This document shows, piece by piece, positions 26,760 to 34,773 of a DNA stretch of 64,000 nucleotides. Origin of the DNA: an uncultured Barnesiella sp. (GTDB lineage Bacteria > Bacteroidota > Bacteroidia > Bacteroidales > Barnesiellaceae); contig CALUJQ010000005.1 of the NCBI GenBank assembly GCA_944320995.1, forward strand, positions 1-64,000, read 5' to 3'. Position 1 is the first letter of the stretch; each line of letters opens with the position of its first letter. Position numbers and translations under genes: made by a program. The notes under the pieces were generated by a model that saw only the letters and a program-made list of their open reading frames with translations, was not told where the DNA came from and made no database searches.

Positions 26760-28109
26760 TTAAAATTCGCGGGCACACTCCTGCACGACTTCCGACAACG
26801 TGGGGTGGGCGTGTACCATCTCTTTCAGTTGTGAGACGGTAGTATGCCGGGCCATCAGCGCGGAAACCTCCTGTATCAAGTCGGCGGCGTGAGCCCCGAA
26901 GATATGACCTCCGATAATCGCTCCGTTTTCGTTGGCGATTAGTTTGCACAAACCATCGGGTTCACCCATGCTCACAGCCTTGCCATTGGCTCGGAACAGC
27001 GATTTTTTGGCGGTGAAAGCGATCCCCCGCTGTTTGCACTCCTCTTCGGTAAGCCCTACCATACCGGCCTCGGGACGTGTGAATACCGCAGAAGGAATGA
27101 TGTCGAGATTGATATGGTTGTCGCGGCCGAGTATTTGGTCGATGACTTTCCTCCCTTGGAACGAGGCGGCATGAGCCAGCATGCAACGCCCATTTACGTC
27201 GCCTATGGCATAGACACCGTCGATGTTGGTCCGCAAGGAGTCGTCGGTTTCGATGCCCTTCGGGGTATAATGTACACCGGCTTCGTCCAATCCTATGCCC
27301 TCGATTCTCGGGCTTCGTCCTACGGCGATAAGGACCTTGTCGGCCGTAACCGAGCAATCTTGGTTTTTCCATGTGTAGTGTACCGTGAGGCCCGGTTCGG
27401 TTTGTTCGATGGAGGTCACGGCCGCTTGGTTGAAAAATTCGAGTCCTCGTTTGGTTAAAGCCTGTTTCAACCGTTTGCTTATATCGCTGTCGAAGTTGGG
27501 AAGTATCTCTTTGGCGTATTCCAACAAGGTGACTTGGCTGCCGAAACTGCGGAATACCGAGGCAAATTCGAGCCCGATAACCCCGGCTCCTACGATGCAG
27601 AGCCGTTCGGGGATATGGTCGATGTCGAGCATCTCGGTCGAGGTGAGTACGCCGGGCAGGTTGCACCCCTCGATGGGAGGAATCTTAGCCGTCGAACCGG
27701 TGGCGATGAGTATGTGTGCGGCGGTATATTCCACGCCTTCGTCGGTCGTTACAGTATGGGCGTCGAGCAGACGGGCCCTCTGGGGGACATAGGTAATAAG
27801 TTTGTGTTTCAACAGGAATTCAATGCCCGATGTCAGTTGGTTTACTACCTCGTTTTTCCGTTCAACCACGCGCCCGAAGTCTATTTCGTGCGAGGCGATG
27901 CGAATCCCCAATCCTTCGCTTTCGGCGATGGTTTCGGCCGCTTCGGCGCTCCGGCAGAAACATTTGGTGGGGATACACCCCTCGTGCAGACAGGTCCCAC
28001 CCGCTTTGCGCTCTTCGAAGAGGGTGACGCTCAATCCGTTTTTGGCGGCATAGAGAGCCGTTTCGTAACCGCCGGGGCCGGCTCCGATAATGATTATGTC
28101 GCTGTTCAT
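26760..28109 (-). CDS. lpdA: Dihydrolipoyl dehydrogenase (E3 / glycine cleavage L protein)
   Basis: 449 residues from the ATG at 28109 (MNSDIIIIGAGPGGYE); the upstream extension to 28151 lies inside the terminator hairpin and is rejected. FAD is bound by GAGPGGYETALYAA, the redox disulphide is GGTCLHEGCIPTK, NAD+ is bound by IVGAGVIGLEFASVF, and the His-Glu pair is in HAHPTLSEVVQE at the C-terminus. It reoxidises dihydrolipoyl groups of GcvH or of 2-oxoacid dehydrogenases. It sits just downstream of gcvPB on the same strand, but a strong hairpin terminator ends only 11 bases before its start codon. Confidence 0.96.
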   Translation of the reverse strand: MNSDIIIIGAGPGGYETALYAAKNGLSVTLFEERKAGGTCLHEGCIPTKCFCRSAEAAETIAESEGLGIRIASHEIDFGRVVERKNEVVNQLTSGIEFLLKHKLITYVPQRARLLDAHTVTTDEGVEYTAAHILIATGSTAKIPPIEGCNLPGVLTSTEMLDIDHIPERLCIVGAGVIGLEFASVFRSFGSQVTLLEYAKEILPNFDSDISKRLKQALTKRGLEFFNQAAVTSIEQTEPGLTVHYTWKNQDCSVTADKVLIAVGRSPRIEGIGLDEAGVHYTPKGIETDDSLRTNIDGVYAIGDVNGRCMLAHAASFQGRKVIDQILGRDNHINLDIIPSAVFTRPEAGMVGLTEEECKQRGIAFTAKKSLFRANGKAVSMGEPDGLCKLIANENGAIIGGHIFGAHAADLIQEVSALMARHTTVSQLKEMVHAHPTLSEVVQECAREF

Positions 28110-28120
28110 TGTCGTGTATG

Positions 28121-28176
28121 AATAAAAAATCGGAGAAGGGGAGGGAAGCACAAACGGTGCTTTCCCCGCTCTCCGA
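28121..28176 (-). terminator. Terminator or attenuator between gcvPB and lpdA
   Basis: On the minus strand CGGAG, GGGG and GCAC pair with GTGC, CCCC and CTCCG, with small internal bulges, followed by ATTTTTTATT. The tract ends about 11 bases before the lpdA ATG, leaving no room for a separate promoter in between. Confidence 0.75.
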
Positions 28177-28191
28177 TAAAAAAATAAATGT

Positions 28192-29649
28192 TTAATAGTT
28201 CAAATCTCTAAACCGAAGAATGGGATTCTTGGCGGCAGTGGTTTCGTCGAGCCGTCTCACCGGAGTGACATGCGGCGCGCTCTTCACCATCTCGGGGTCG
28301 TCGATGGCCTCGCGGGCAACCCTTCTCATCACCTCGATAAATTCGTCGAGAGTTTCTTTCGATTCGGTTTCGGTTGGTTCGATCATGATGGATTGGTGGA
28401 ACAACAGCGGGAAATAGATGGTAGGTGCATGGTAGCCATAGTCGAGCAGACGTTTGGCAATATCGAGTGTCGTTACTCCCGTCGATTTGTCGAGCAATCC
28501 ATCGAATACGAATTCGTGTTTGCAAATGCCTTCGATAGGCAGGTAGTAGCAGTCTTTAAGCGAATCTTTCACGTAGTTGGCATTGAGTGTGGCCAATTCG
28601 CCGGCATGTTTCAGATTCTCTTTGCCCAGCGAGAGGATATAGGCGTATGCCCGCATCATCACCCCGAAGTTGCCGAAGAAACCCGATACGCTGCCTATGC
28701 TGTCGTCATGGCCTTCGATGGCGTACCGGTCGCCTTTCTTGACCACTCTCGGGCGGGGCAGATAATCGACCAAAACTGCGGCTACACCCACAGGTCCGCT
28801 GCCGGGGCCACCTCCGCCGTGGGGCGTGGAGAATGTCTTGTGCAGGTTGATGTGCATGATGTCGAAGCCCATGTCGCCGGGACGGCAACGACCCAACAGC
28901 GGGTTGAGGTTGGCACCGTCGTAGTAGAGCAATCCGCCGCAACCGTGCACCAATTGGGCGATTCGGGGAATCTCTTTTTCGAAGATACCCAACGTATTGG
29001 GATTGGTCATCATGATGCCGGCAATCGTGTCGTCGAGCAACGGTTCGAGTTTATCGACATCGATGGTCCCGTCGGGAGTCGAGGGAACCTCGACGATTTC
29101 CAGTCCGCACACGGCGGCGCTGGCCGGATTGGTCCCGTGGGCGCTGTCGGGTACGATTACTTTGGTCCGCTTCGAATCACCGCGCTTGATATGGTATTGA
29201 CGCATGAGCATCAATCCGGTCAACTCACCGTGGGCTCCGGCGAAGGGATTGAGCGTGAATTCGGCCAGACCCGAAATCTCCGACAAGGCTTGTGCCAATT
29301 CGTAGTAAAGCCGCAGAGCCCCTTGTACACTCTCTTCCGATTGCATGGGGTGCAGTGCGGTGAACGACTCCATCGAGGCCATCTCTTCGTTGATTTTCGG
29401 GTTGTACTTCATGGTGCAGGAGCCCAGCGGATAGAATCCGGTCTCGACACCGAAGTTTTTGTTCGATACGTTGGTATAGTGGCGCACGACATCGAGTTCG
29501 CTCACTTCGGGCAATTCGGCAGGCGTTTCCCGGCACAGCGATTGGGGAAGGTCGGCCAGCGAGTAATTGCCAAAATCGTTTTGGGGCAGGGCATAGCCTA
29601 TGCGTCCCGGTTTCGAAATTTCGAAAATAAGTTTGTTGTAATATTTCAT
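28192..29649 (-). CDS. gcvPB: Glycine dehydrogenase (decarboxylating) subunit 2
   Basis: 485 residues. This is the PLP-binding half of a split P protein. The cofactor lysine is in HINLHKTFSTPHGGGGPGSGPVG, followed by the typical glycine-rich loop. Other stretches are GSCTMKYNPKINEE and LFHQSIMIEPTETESKETLDEF. With GcvPA it decarboxylates glycine and passes the aminomethyl group to lipoyl-GcvH. The gene starts 3 bases after the gcvPA stop. It is the last gene of the main gcv unit before the hairpin. Confidence 0.97.
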   Translation of the reverse strand: MKYYNKLIFEISKPGRIGYALPQNDFGNYSLADLPQSLCRETPAELPEVSELDVVRHYTNVSNKNFGVETGFYPLGSCTMKYNPKINEEMASMESFTALHPMQSEESVQGALRLYYELAQALSEISGLAEFTLNPFAGAHGELTGLMLMRQYHIKRGDSKRTKVIVPDSAHGTNPASAAVCGLEIVEVPSTPDGTIDVDKLEPLLDDTIAGIMMTNPNTLGIFEKEIPRIAQLVHGCGGLLYYDGANLNPLLGRCRPGDMGFDIMHINLHKTFSTPHGGGGPGSGPVGVAAVLVDYLPRPRVVKKGDRYAIEGHDDSIGSVSGFFGNFGVMMRAYAYILSLGKENLKHAGELATLNANYVKDSLKDCYYLPIEGICKHEFVFDGLLDKSTGVTTLDIAKRLLDYGYHAPTIYFPLLFHQSIMIEPTETESKETLDEFIEVMRRVAREAIDDPEMVKSAPHVTPVRRLDETTAAKNPILRFRDLNY

Positions 29650-29652
29650 GGC

Positions 29653-30981
29653 TTATCCCTCCTGTTCGATTAGTGATACCAGATTGTCTATCTCTTCACG
29701 CGTGCGTTTTTCGGTGACGCAGAACAGGAGTGCATTCTCGTTCCCCGATACCGGGGTACCGGCCAAGAAACCTTTTTCTTCGAGATGTTTCATCAATACG
29801 TCCCGGTTTAGCGAGGTATTTACGGCAAACTCTTTCAAGAACGGTTTGTCGTAGCAGAGCGAGAATTTCCCGGTGGCCAGCAGTTTGTCGCACAGGTAGT
29901 GCGCGCCGGCGTATGATTTCTCGTTGACTTCGCGCAGTCCCTGTTTACCCATGAGAGCCATATAGATGGTTACATACAGTGCCATGAGCGACTGGTTGGA
30001 ACAGATGTTGCTGTTGGCCTTTTGGCGGCGTATGTGTTGCTCGCGGGCTTGCAGGGTGAGGACAAAGGCGCGTTTGCCATCGACGTCGGTCGTGGCGCCG
30101 ACGATACGTCCCGGCAATTTACGCACCAAGTCGCGGGTAGCAGCGAGATAACCCACGTAAGGGCCTCCGAAATTCAACGGCATGCCCAGCGATTGGCCGT
30201 CGCCGCAGGCAATATCGGCACCCCATTCGCCCGGTGTTTTCAGAACGGCCATCGCCGAAGGGTCGGCATAGACGATGAAGAGCGATTTGTGAGCGTGAGC
30301 CGTGTCGGCAAAACCGGTGAAGTCCTCGATAATGCCGTAACGGTTGGGGGTGCTTACCATGACTCCGGCTACATCGTCGGCTGCGAGCATTTGTTCCATG
30401 ACGGCTTTGTCGGTAACACCCTCTTTTTCGGGAATACATTCGAGTGTCACCCCGTGGAAACGGGCATAGGTCTCAACTACGGCGATAGCCCGTTCGTTCA
30501 GAGTCTGCGAAACAATCACCTTGTTGCGCTTCTTGGCGTGGGCAACGGCCATGAGCATAGCCTCGGCCGCTGCGGTGGCACCGTCGTACATCGAAGCGTT
30601 GCAGCACTCCATACCGGTAAGCTCGCAAATCATGCTTTGGAACTCGAATATATATTGCAATGTTCCTTGCGAGATTTCGGGTTGGTAGGGGGTATAGGCC
30701 GTGAGGAACTCCGAGCGGGAGATAAGTTGACCGATTACGGCTGGCGAATAGTGGTCATAGGCACCGCCTCCGGCAAAAGAGATGAGCGGGCGGTTCTGTG
30801 CGCCCAGACTTTTGAAATAGGCTCTTACCTCGTCTTCCGACATCGATTTTTTCAAATTATACTCTTTGTCGAAACGAATGCCCTCCGGAATTTCGGCATA
30901 GAGGTCGTCGAGCGACGACACACCTATCCGCCCCAGCATTTCGGCAATATCCGATTCGGTATGCGGGAAGTATTTATACAT
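29653..30981 (-). CDS. gcvPA: Glycine dehydrogenase (decarboxylating) subunit 1
   Basis: 442 residues, the N-terminal half of the split P protein, which pairs with GcvPB to make the alpha2beta2 glycine decarboxylase. Diagnostic stretches are YFPHTESDIAEMLGRIG, SFAGGGAYDHYSPAVI, TAYTPYQPEISQGTLQYIFEFQ, and GPYVGYLAATRDLVRKLPGRIVG. The catalytic PLP lysine is in the other subunit. It lies 18 bases after gcvH and 3 bases before gcvPB. Confidence 0.97.
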   Translation of the reverse strand: MYKYFPHTESDIAEMLGRIGVSSLDDLYAEIPEGIRFDKEYNLKKSMSEDEVRAYFKSLGAQNRPLISFAGGGAYDHYSPAVIGQLISRSEFLTAYTPYQPEISQGTLQYIFEFQSMICELTGMECCNASMYDGATAAAEAMLMAVAHAKKRNKVIVSQTLNERAIAVVETYARFHGVTLECIPEKEGVTDKAVMEQMLAADDVAGVMVSTPNRYGIIEDFTGFADTAHAHKSLFIVYADPSAMAVLKTPGEWGADIACGDGQSLGMPLNFGGPYVGYLAATRDLVRKLPGRIVGATTDVDGKRAFVLTLQAREQHIRRQKANSNICSNQSLMALYVTIYMALMGKQGLREVNEKSYAGAHYLCDKLLATGKFSLCYDKPFLKEFAVNTSLNRDVLMKHLEEKGFLAGTPVSGNENALLFCVTEKRTREEIDNLVSLIEQEG

Positions 30982-30999
30982 GATGTTCTCCTCCGTCGA

Positions 31000-31377
31000 T
31001 TATTCGCAAATAGCTTTGTAAGCCTCGGCGTCCATAAGGTTTTTCAACTCGGTTTCGTCGCTGATTTTCACTTTGCAGATCCAGTTTCCGAAAGCGTCTT
31101 CGTTCAGCAACTCGGGTTTGTCTTCCAGAGCTTCGTTTATTTCTACCACGACACCGCTGATAGGCGACAGCAAATCGCTGGCCGCTTTCACACTCTCGAC
31201 GGCACCGAACTCTTCGCCTTGGTTCAACTCGTCGTCCACTTCGGGAAGATCGACATATACTACGCTGCCCAGTTGATGTTGTGCATAGTCGGTGATACCG
31301 ATATAGCCAAATTCGCCTTCCACTTTCAACCATTCGTGTGATTCGGAATAATAAAGTCCGTCCAATACTGTACTCAT
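31000..31377 (-). CDS. gcvH: Glycine cleavage system H protein
   Basis: 125 residues, the normal length. The lipoyl-lysine is K64 in ESVKAASDLLSP. The protein shuttles the aminomethyl group between the P, T and L proteins in the cytoplasm. The flanking beta strands (YIGITDYAQHQLGSVVYVDLPEV and ISGVVVEINEAL) complete the lipoyl-domain fold. Lipoylation could come from the ligase encoded two genes upstream in the same operon. Confidence 0.98.
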   Translation of the reverse strand: MSTVLDGLYYSESHEWLKVEGEFGYIGITDYAQHQLGSVVYVDLPEVDDELNQGEEFGAVESVKAASDLLSPISGVVVEINEALEDKPELLNEDAFGNWICKVKISDETELKNLMDAEAYKAICE

Positions 31378-31407
31378 AATTGTCTATTTTTTAAGTTGTC
31401 GATAAAA

Positions 31408-32502
31408 TCATTTTTTATAATTCTTTTCGTAGAAACGCTTTTTTACGACCGTCCCTTTGAAAAATTTCTTGCGGATATGTATTTCCACCTCGGTCCCCAG
31501 TGTGGCGTATGCACTGTCGATAAGAGCCATGCACACACTCTTGCCGGTCGATATGGAGTTGTACCCGGTGGTGACGCTGCCGATCACTTTGCCGTCGGCA
31601 TACACTTCGTAACCGCTGCGGGGAATGGCTTTGTCGGCCAACTCTATCCCTACGATTTTCCGTTTTACCCCTTCGGCTTTTTGCAGGGCGACAGCCTCCC
31701 GGCCGATAAACTCCTCTTTATCGAGTTTGACAAACATGCCCAATCCCGCTTCGATGGGAGTAATCTCTTTTTCGAGTTCGTGCCCGTAGAGGGGTAGTCC
31801 TACTTCGAAACGCAGGGTGTCTCGGCAACCCAATCCGCAGGGGAGTACTTTTTTCGATGCCACCAGCGTGTCCCATACCCGGTTGATAAAGGCATGGCTT
31901 CCGTATAGTTCGAATCCGTCTTCTCCCGTGTATCCGGTACGCGATACGATAATGGTTTCGCCGTCGCACTCGATCTCTTTGCAAGTGTAGAAGAGCAAAT
32001 CTTTGACATCGAGGTGCAACAGAGCCTCTATGCAGGCCTCGGCTTGGGGGCCTTGTACGGCCACTTCGCCGTAGTAGTCCGACTGGTTCTCGATTTTCAA
32101 GTCATAACCGGCACTATGTTCCACAATCCATTGGTGGTCTTTGGCGATGTTCGAGGCGTTTACCACGAGGAAAAAACGTTCGTCGCCCATTTTGTAAACC
32201 AGTAGGTCGTCAACCGTACCACCCTCGGGGTAGAGCATCATGCCGTAGAAGATTTTCCCCGGTTCGGCACCCCGAATATCGTTGGTAAAGATATGGTTGA
32301 TGTAACGCTCGCTATCGGGCCCGGTAATGAGGATTTCGCCCATGTGCGAAACGTCGAATATTCCGGCGGCATGGCGCACGGCATTATGCTCTTCGATAAT
32401 ACTCGTATATTCGATAGGCATGTCGAATCCTCCGAAAGGCATCATCTTTGCGCCCAAGTCGAGGTGCTTCTGGTGCAGGCAGGTTTTTAATATATCTTCC
32501 AT
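31408..32502 (-). CDS. gcvT: Glycine cleavage system T protein (aminomethyltransferase)
   Basis: 364 residues from the ATG at 32502 (MEDILKTCLHQKH); an in-frame TTG at 32508 is less likely. It transfers the aminomethyl carbon to tetrahydrofolate and releases ammonia. Visible family segments are GGFDMPIEYTSIIEEH, the folate-site Asp region GTVDDLLVYKM, SRTGYTGEDGFELY, and GLGCRDTLRFEVGLPLYGHEL. It lies 11 bases after the lipoate ligase and 30 bases before gcvH. Confidence 0.97.
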   Translation of the reverse strand: MEDILKTCLHQKHLDLGAKMMPFGGFDMPIEYTSIIEEHNAVRHAAGIFDVSHMGEILITGPDSERYINHIFTNDIRGAEPGKIFYGMMLYPEGGTVDDLLVYKMGDERFFLVVNASNIAKDHQWIVEHSAGYDLKIENQSDYYGEVAVQGPQAEACIEALLHLDVKDLLFYTCKEIECDGETIIVSRTGYTGEDGFELYGSHAFINRVWDTLVASKKVLPCGLGCRDTLRFEVGLPLYGHELEKEITPIEAGLGMFVKLDKEEFIGREAVALQKAEGVKRKIVGIELADKAIPRSGYEVYADGKVIGSVTTGYNSISTGKSVCMALIDSAYATLGTEVEIHIRKKFFKGTVVKKRFYEKNYKK

Positions 32503-32513
32503 AATCAACTTTT

Positions 32514-33503
32514 TTATGATGGATTTTTAGTAGGGTTGTCGAATAGAATGGCGACGAAGTGTTTGCGGTCGAGCCGGCGTATGTAATTCTCGATAGGGAT
32601 TCTGTCGAGAACCTGCCCTATGGATTGTGGCGAGAAGGGTATCTCCCGGAATTTATCCAAAAACTCTTCCATTTCACCAATAGGGAAATAGTCGCCCATC
32701 AGGTTCATCGATTTGATGATGCCGTTTTTTATTTCGAGCCGTATCTCTATTTCGCCGGCTTCGCCGTACCCACGCCGTATCAAAGTATATCGGGGGTTGT
32801 TTCCCAATATCCATTCGTCACGTAGATATTCCTTTTCGATTTCTTCGATTTTCCCGATTTCTTCGGGCGATAGACACTCCTCTGTGCGGCAGAGCGACGA
32901 GCGCATAAATCGCTTGAACTCTTCGATGTCGATGTCGAGATACTCTTTGAGGTTGGTAACCCGCTTGCGTACCGACTCTATCCCTTTGGTGAGGAGTTTT
33001 TCGTTATTGGGCGTAATGGCCCGTACCAACGCTTCGAGGTCGGTATCGAAGAGCATGGTCCCGTGTACGATGCTTCGCCCTGCGGTACGGTAAAAGGCGT
33101 TGCCCGATACCTTCTTCCCTTCGACCAGAATATCGTTTCTTCCCGACGATACCGCGTTTACCCCCAGTTTGTTCAATGTGTGGGCGATGAGTTGCAGATA
33201 GCGGTCAAAGGTGAAGGCGACATTGAAATCGTCGGTAATATAGGAAAACATGATATTGCTGAAATCGGCATAGACACACCCGCCGCCCGATTTGCGGCGA
33301 TAGTACTCTATGCCGTGGGAGCGGATATAATCCATGTTGATTTCGTTTTCCATCAACTGGTTTCTACCGAAAATGACCGAGGGATTGACCTGCCACATGA
33401 AGAAGCAATCTTCGCCGGTGCGGTGACGGGCTATGTATTCTTCCATAGCTAAGTAGAACGACAAGCGGCGAACTGCTTTATCCGGCAGGGCGATATATCT
33501 CAT
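32514..33503 (-). CDS. lplA: Lipoate--protein ligase
   Basis: 329 residues. The catalytic domain has the family motif RRKSGGGCVYAD, the lysine-containing loop SGRNDILVEGKKVSGNAFY, and HGTMLFD. The C-terminal 80 residues form the accessory domain of LplA. It activates free lipoate with ATP and attaches it to acceptor lysines, here probably GcvH. It is the first gene of the gcv operon, so the lipoate-dependent pathway and its lipoylating enzyme are made together. A TAAATTTG box is 30 bases upstream. No glycine riboswitch was seen in the short leader. Confidence 0.95.
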   Translation of the reverse strand: MRYIALPDKAVRRLSFYLAMEEYIARHRTGEDCFFMWQVNPSVIFGRNQLMENEINMDYIRSHGIEYYRRKSGGGCVYADFSNIMFSYITDDFNVAFTFDRYLQLIAHTLNKLGVNAVSSGRNDILVEGKKVSGNAFYRTAGRSIVHGTMLFDTDLEALVRAITPNNEKLLTKGIESVRKRVTNLKEYLDIDIEEFKRFMRSSLCRTEECLSPEEIGKIEEIEKEYLRDEWILGNNPRYTLIRRGYGEAGEIEIRLEIKNGIIKSMNLMGDYFPIGEMEEFLDKFREIPFSPQSIGQVLDRIPIENYIRRLDRKHFVAILFDNPTKNPS

Positions 33504-33532
33504 AGGTATCAGGTCAACAAAATTGTACCTTA

Positions 33533-33540
33533 CAAATTTA
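33533..33540 (-). promoter_or_regulatory. -7 promoter box for the lplA-gcv operon
   Basis: TAAATTTG on the minus strand (33540 to 33533), 29 bases before the lplA ATG. The leader is about 20-25 bases, too short for a riboswitch. Confidence 0.45.
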
Positions 33541-33698
33541 AGGTATTCTTTTGAAAAGGAAGATAGGTTGACCCGAATTTTTCGAGAATTTTATAGGGTA
33601 CGATTAGAATAGGGTTGTCACATGGACATTCTTCCCGCTTTCTTGCGAAAACCGGAAGAGGGATTTGCCCCGGCCGTTATCCCGTTACCTCTTTATAT

Positions 33699-34763
33699 TT
33701 AGTGGTTCACTTGATTGATGGTGTGTCCGGTCAAATATTGGCGTAGGTTATCGACTGCGATTCCCATCAACCGTTGTCGGGCTTCGAACGTGGCCCATGC
33801 GATGTGCGGGGTGATATGACAGTTGCGTGCCTGTATGAGCGGATTGTCGGCGCGGGGAGGTTCCTGCGACAGCACGTCCACTCCCGCAGCTTTGATACGC
33901 CCGCTGTTCAAGGCGTCGGCCAAATCCTGTTCGTTGATAAGGGGGCCTCGACCGGTATTGATTACGATAGCCGTGGGCTTCATGAGTGAAATCGACTCCC
34001 GGTTGATGAGGTTGCGGGTGGAGTCGGTCAACGGGCAGTGCAGTGTGATGACATCGCTCTTGGCGAGTAACTCCTCCAACGTCACGGGTTCGACATAGTC
34101 GGGTAATGCCTCTTTGCTTTTCGAGGTTTTGGCCAGCACCTTCATGCCGAATGCGTGTGCGATGCGGGCTACGGTACGGCCTATGTTACCGAATCCGATG
34201 ATACCGATACTCTTCCCGGCCAACTCGAAAATGGGACTTTTCAAGAAACAGAAGTCTTTGCAACCGGCCCATTCGCCGGCTTTTACACTCTGGGAGTGGT
34301 TGGCGACGTCGCTGGCAATGTTGAGCAGGTGGGCAAATACCATTTGAGCTACCGATTCGCTGCTGTAAGCCGGGATGTTGGTGACAACGATGCCCTGTTT
34401 TTTGGCAGCCTCGGTATCGACGATATTGTACCCGGTGGCCAATACCCCGATGTAGCGCAGGTGGGGGAGTTGTTCCAATGTCTTTTCGGACAACGGTGTT
34501 TTGTTGGTCAAGACGATTTCGGCGTCTGCCGCCCGCGGGACGATTTCGTCGGGTGCGGTACGGTCATACACGGTGAGTTCGCCCAACTCGGCCATATCCT
34601 CCCACGAAAGATCGCCGGGGTTCAGTCCGTATCCGTCAAGTGCCACAATGCGATAGGCTTTGCGTTTCTCTTCGGTGGTATTTTCAGTCGTTTTTTTCAA
34701 CTCCTCCCACGATACTTCACCCTCTTTTACTTTGTATCCTTCGGTTATTTTCCACTCTTTCAT
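33699..34763 (-). CDS. D-2-hydroxyacid dehydrogenase (hydroxypyruvate/glycerate type) with N-terminal extension
   Basis: 354 residues against about 318 for the usual family member. The standard enzyme begins near residue 37 (YRIVALDGYGLNPGDLSWED). It then shows the NAD-binding motif GFGNIGRTVARIAHAFG, the Arg site VINTGRGPLINE, the Glu in VDVLSQEPP and the catalytic His in HITPHIAWAT. It reduces a 2-oxoacid such as hydroxypyruvate with NAD(P)H. The first 36 residues are extra and contain GYKVKEGEVSWEEL, which echoes the first block of the enzyme. No internal ATG replaces the first one before the core. The gene starts 10 bases after lon and is probably co-transcribed. Confidence 0.9.
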   Translation of the reverse strand: MKEWKITEGYKVKEGEVSWEELKKTTENTTEEKRKAYRIVALDGYGLNPGDLSWEDMAELGELTVYDRTAPDEIVPRAADAEIVLTNKTPLSEKTLEQLPHLRYIGVLATGYNIVDTEAAKKQGIVVTNIPAYSSESVAQMVFAHLLNIASDVANHSQSVKAGEWAGCKDFCFLKSPIFELAGKSIGIIGFGNIGRTVARIAHAFGMKVLAKTSKSKEALPDYVEPVTLEELLAKSDVITLHCPLTDSTRNLINRESISLMKPTAIVINTGRGPLINEQDLADALNSGRIKAAGVDVLSQEPPRADNPLIQARNCHITPHIAWATFEARQRLMGIAVDNLRQYLTGHTINQVNH

Positions 34764-34773
34764 AGCTCGCAGT

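Noticed and set aside
28270-29673. 467-codon plus ORF opposite gcvPB
   Set aside because: Long only because the gcvPB codon usage leaves the mirror frame open; no protein family is visible.
33504-33540. Glycine riboswitch upstream of the gcv operon
   Set aside because: The leader after the promoter box is only about 20-25 bases, too short for either aptamer, and none of the conserved riboswitch core was seen.
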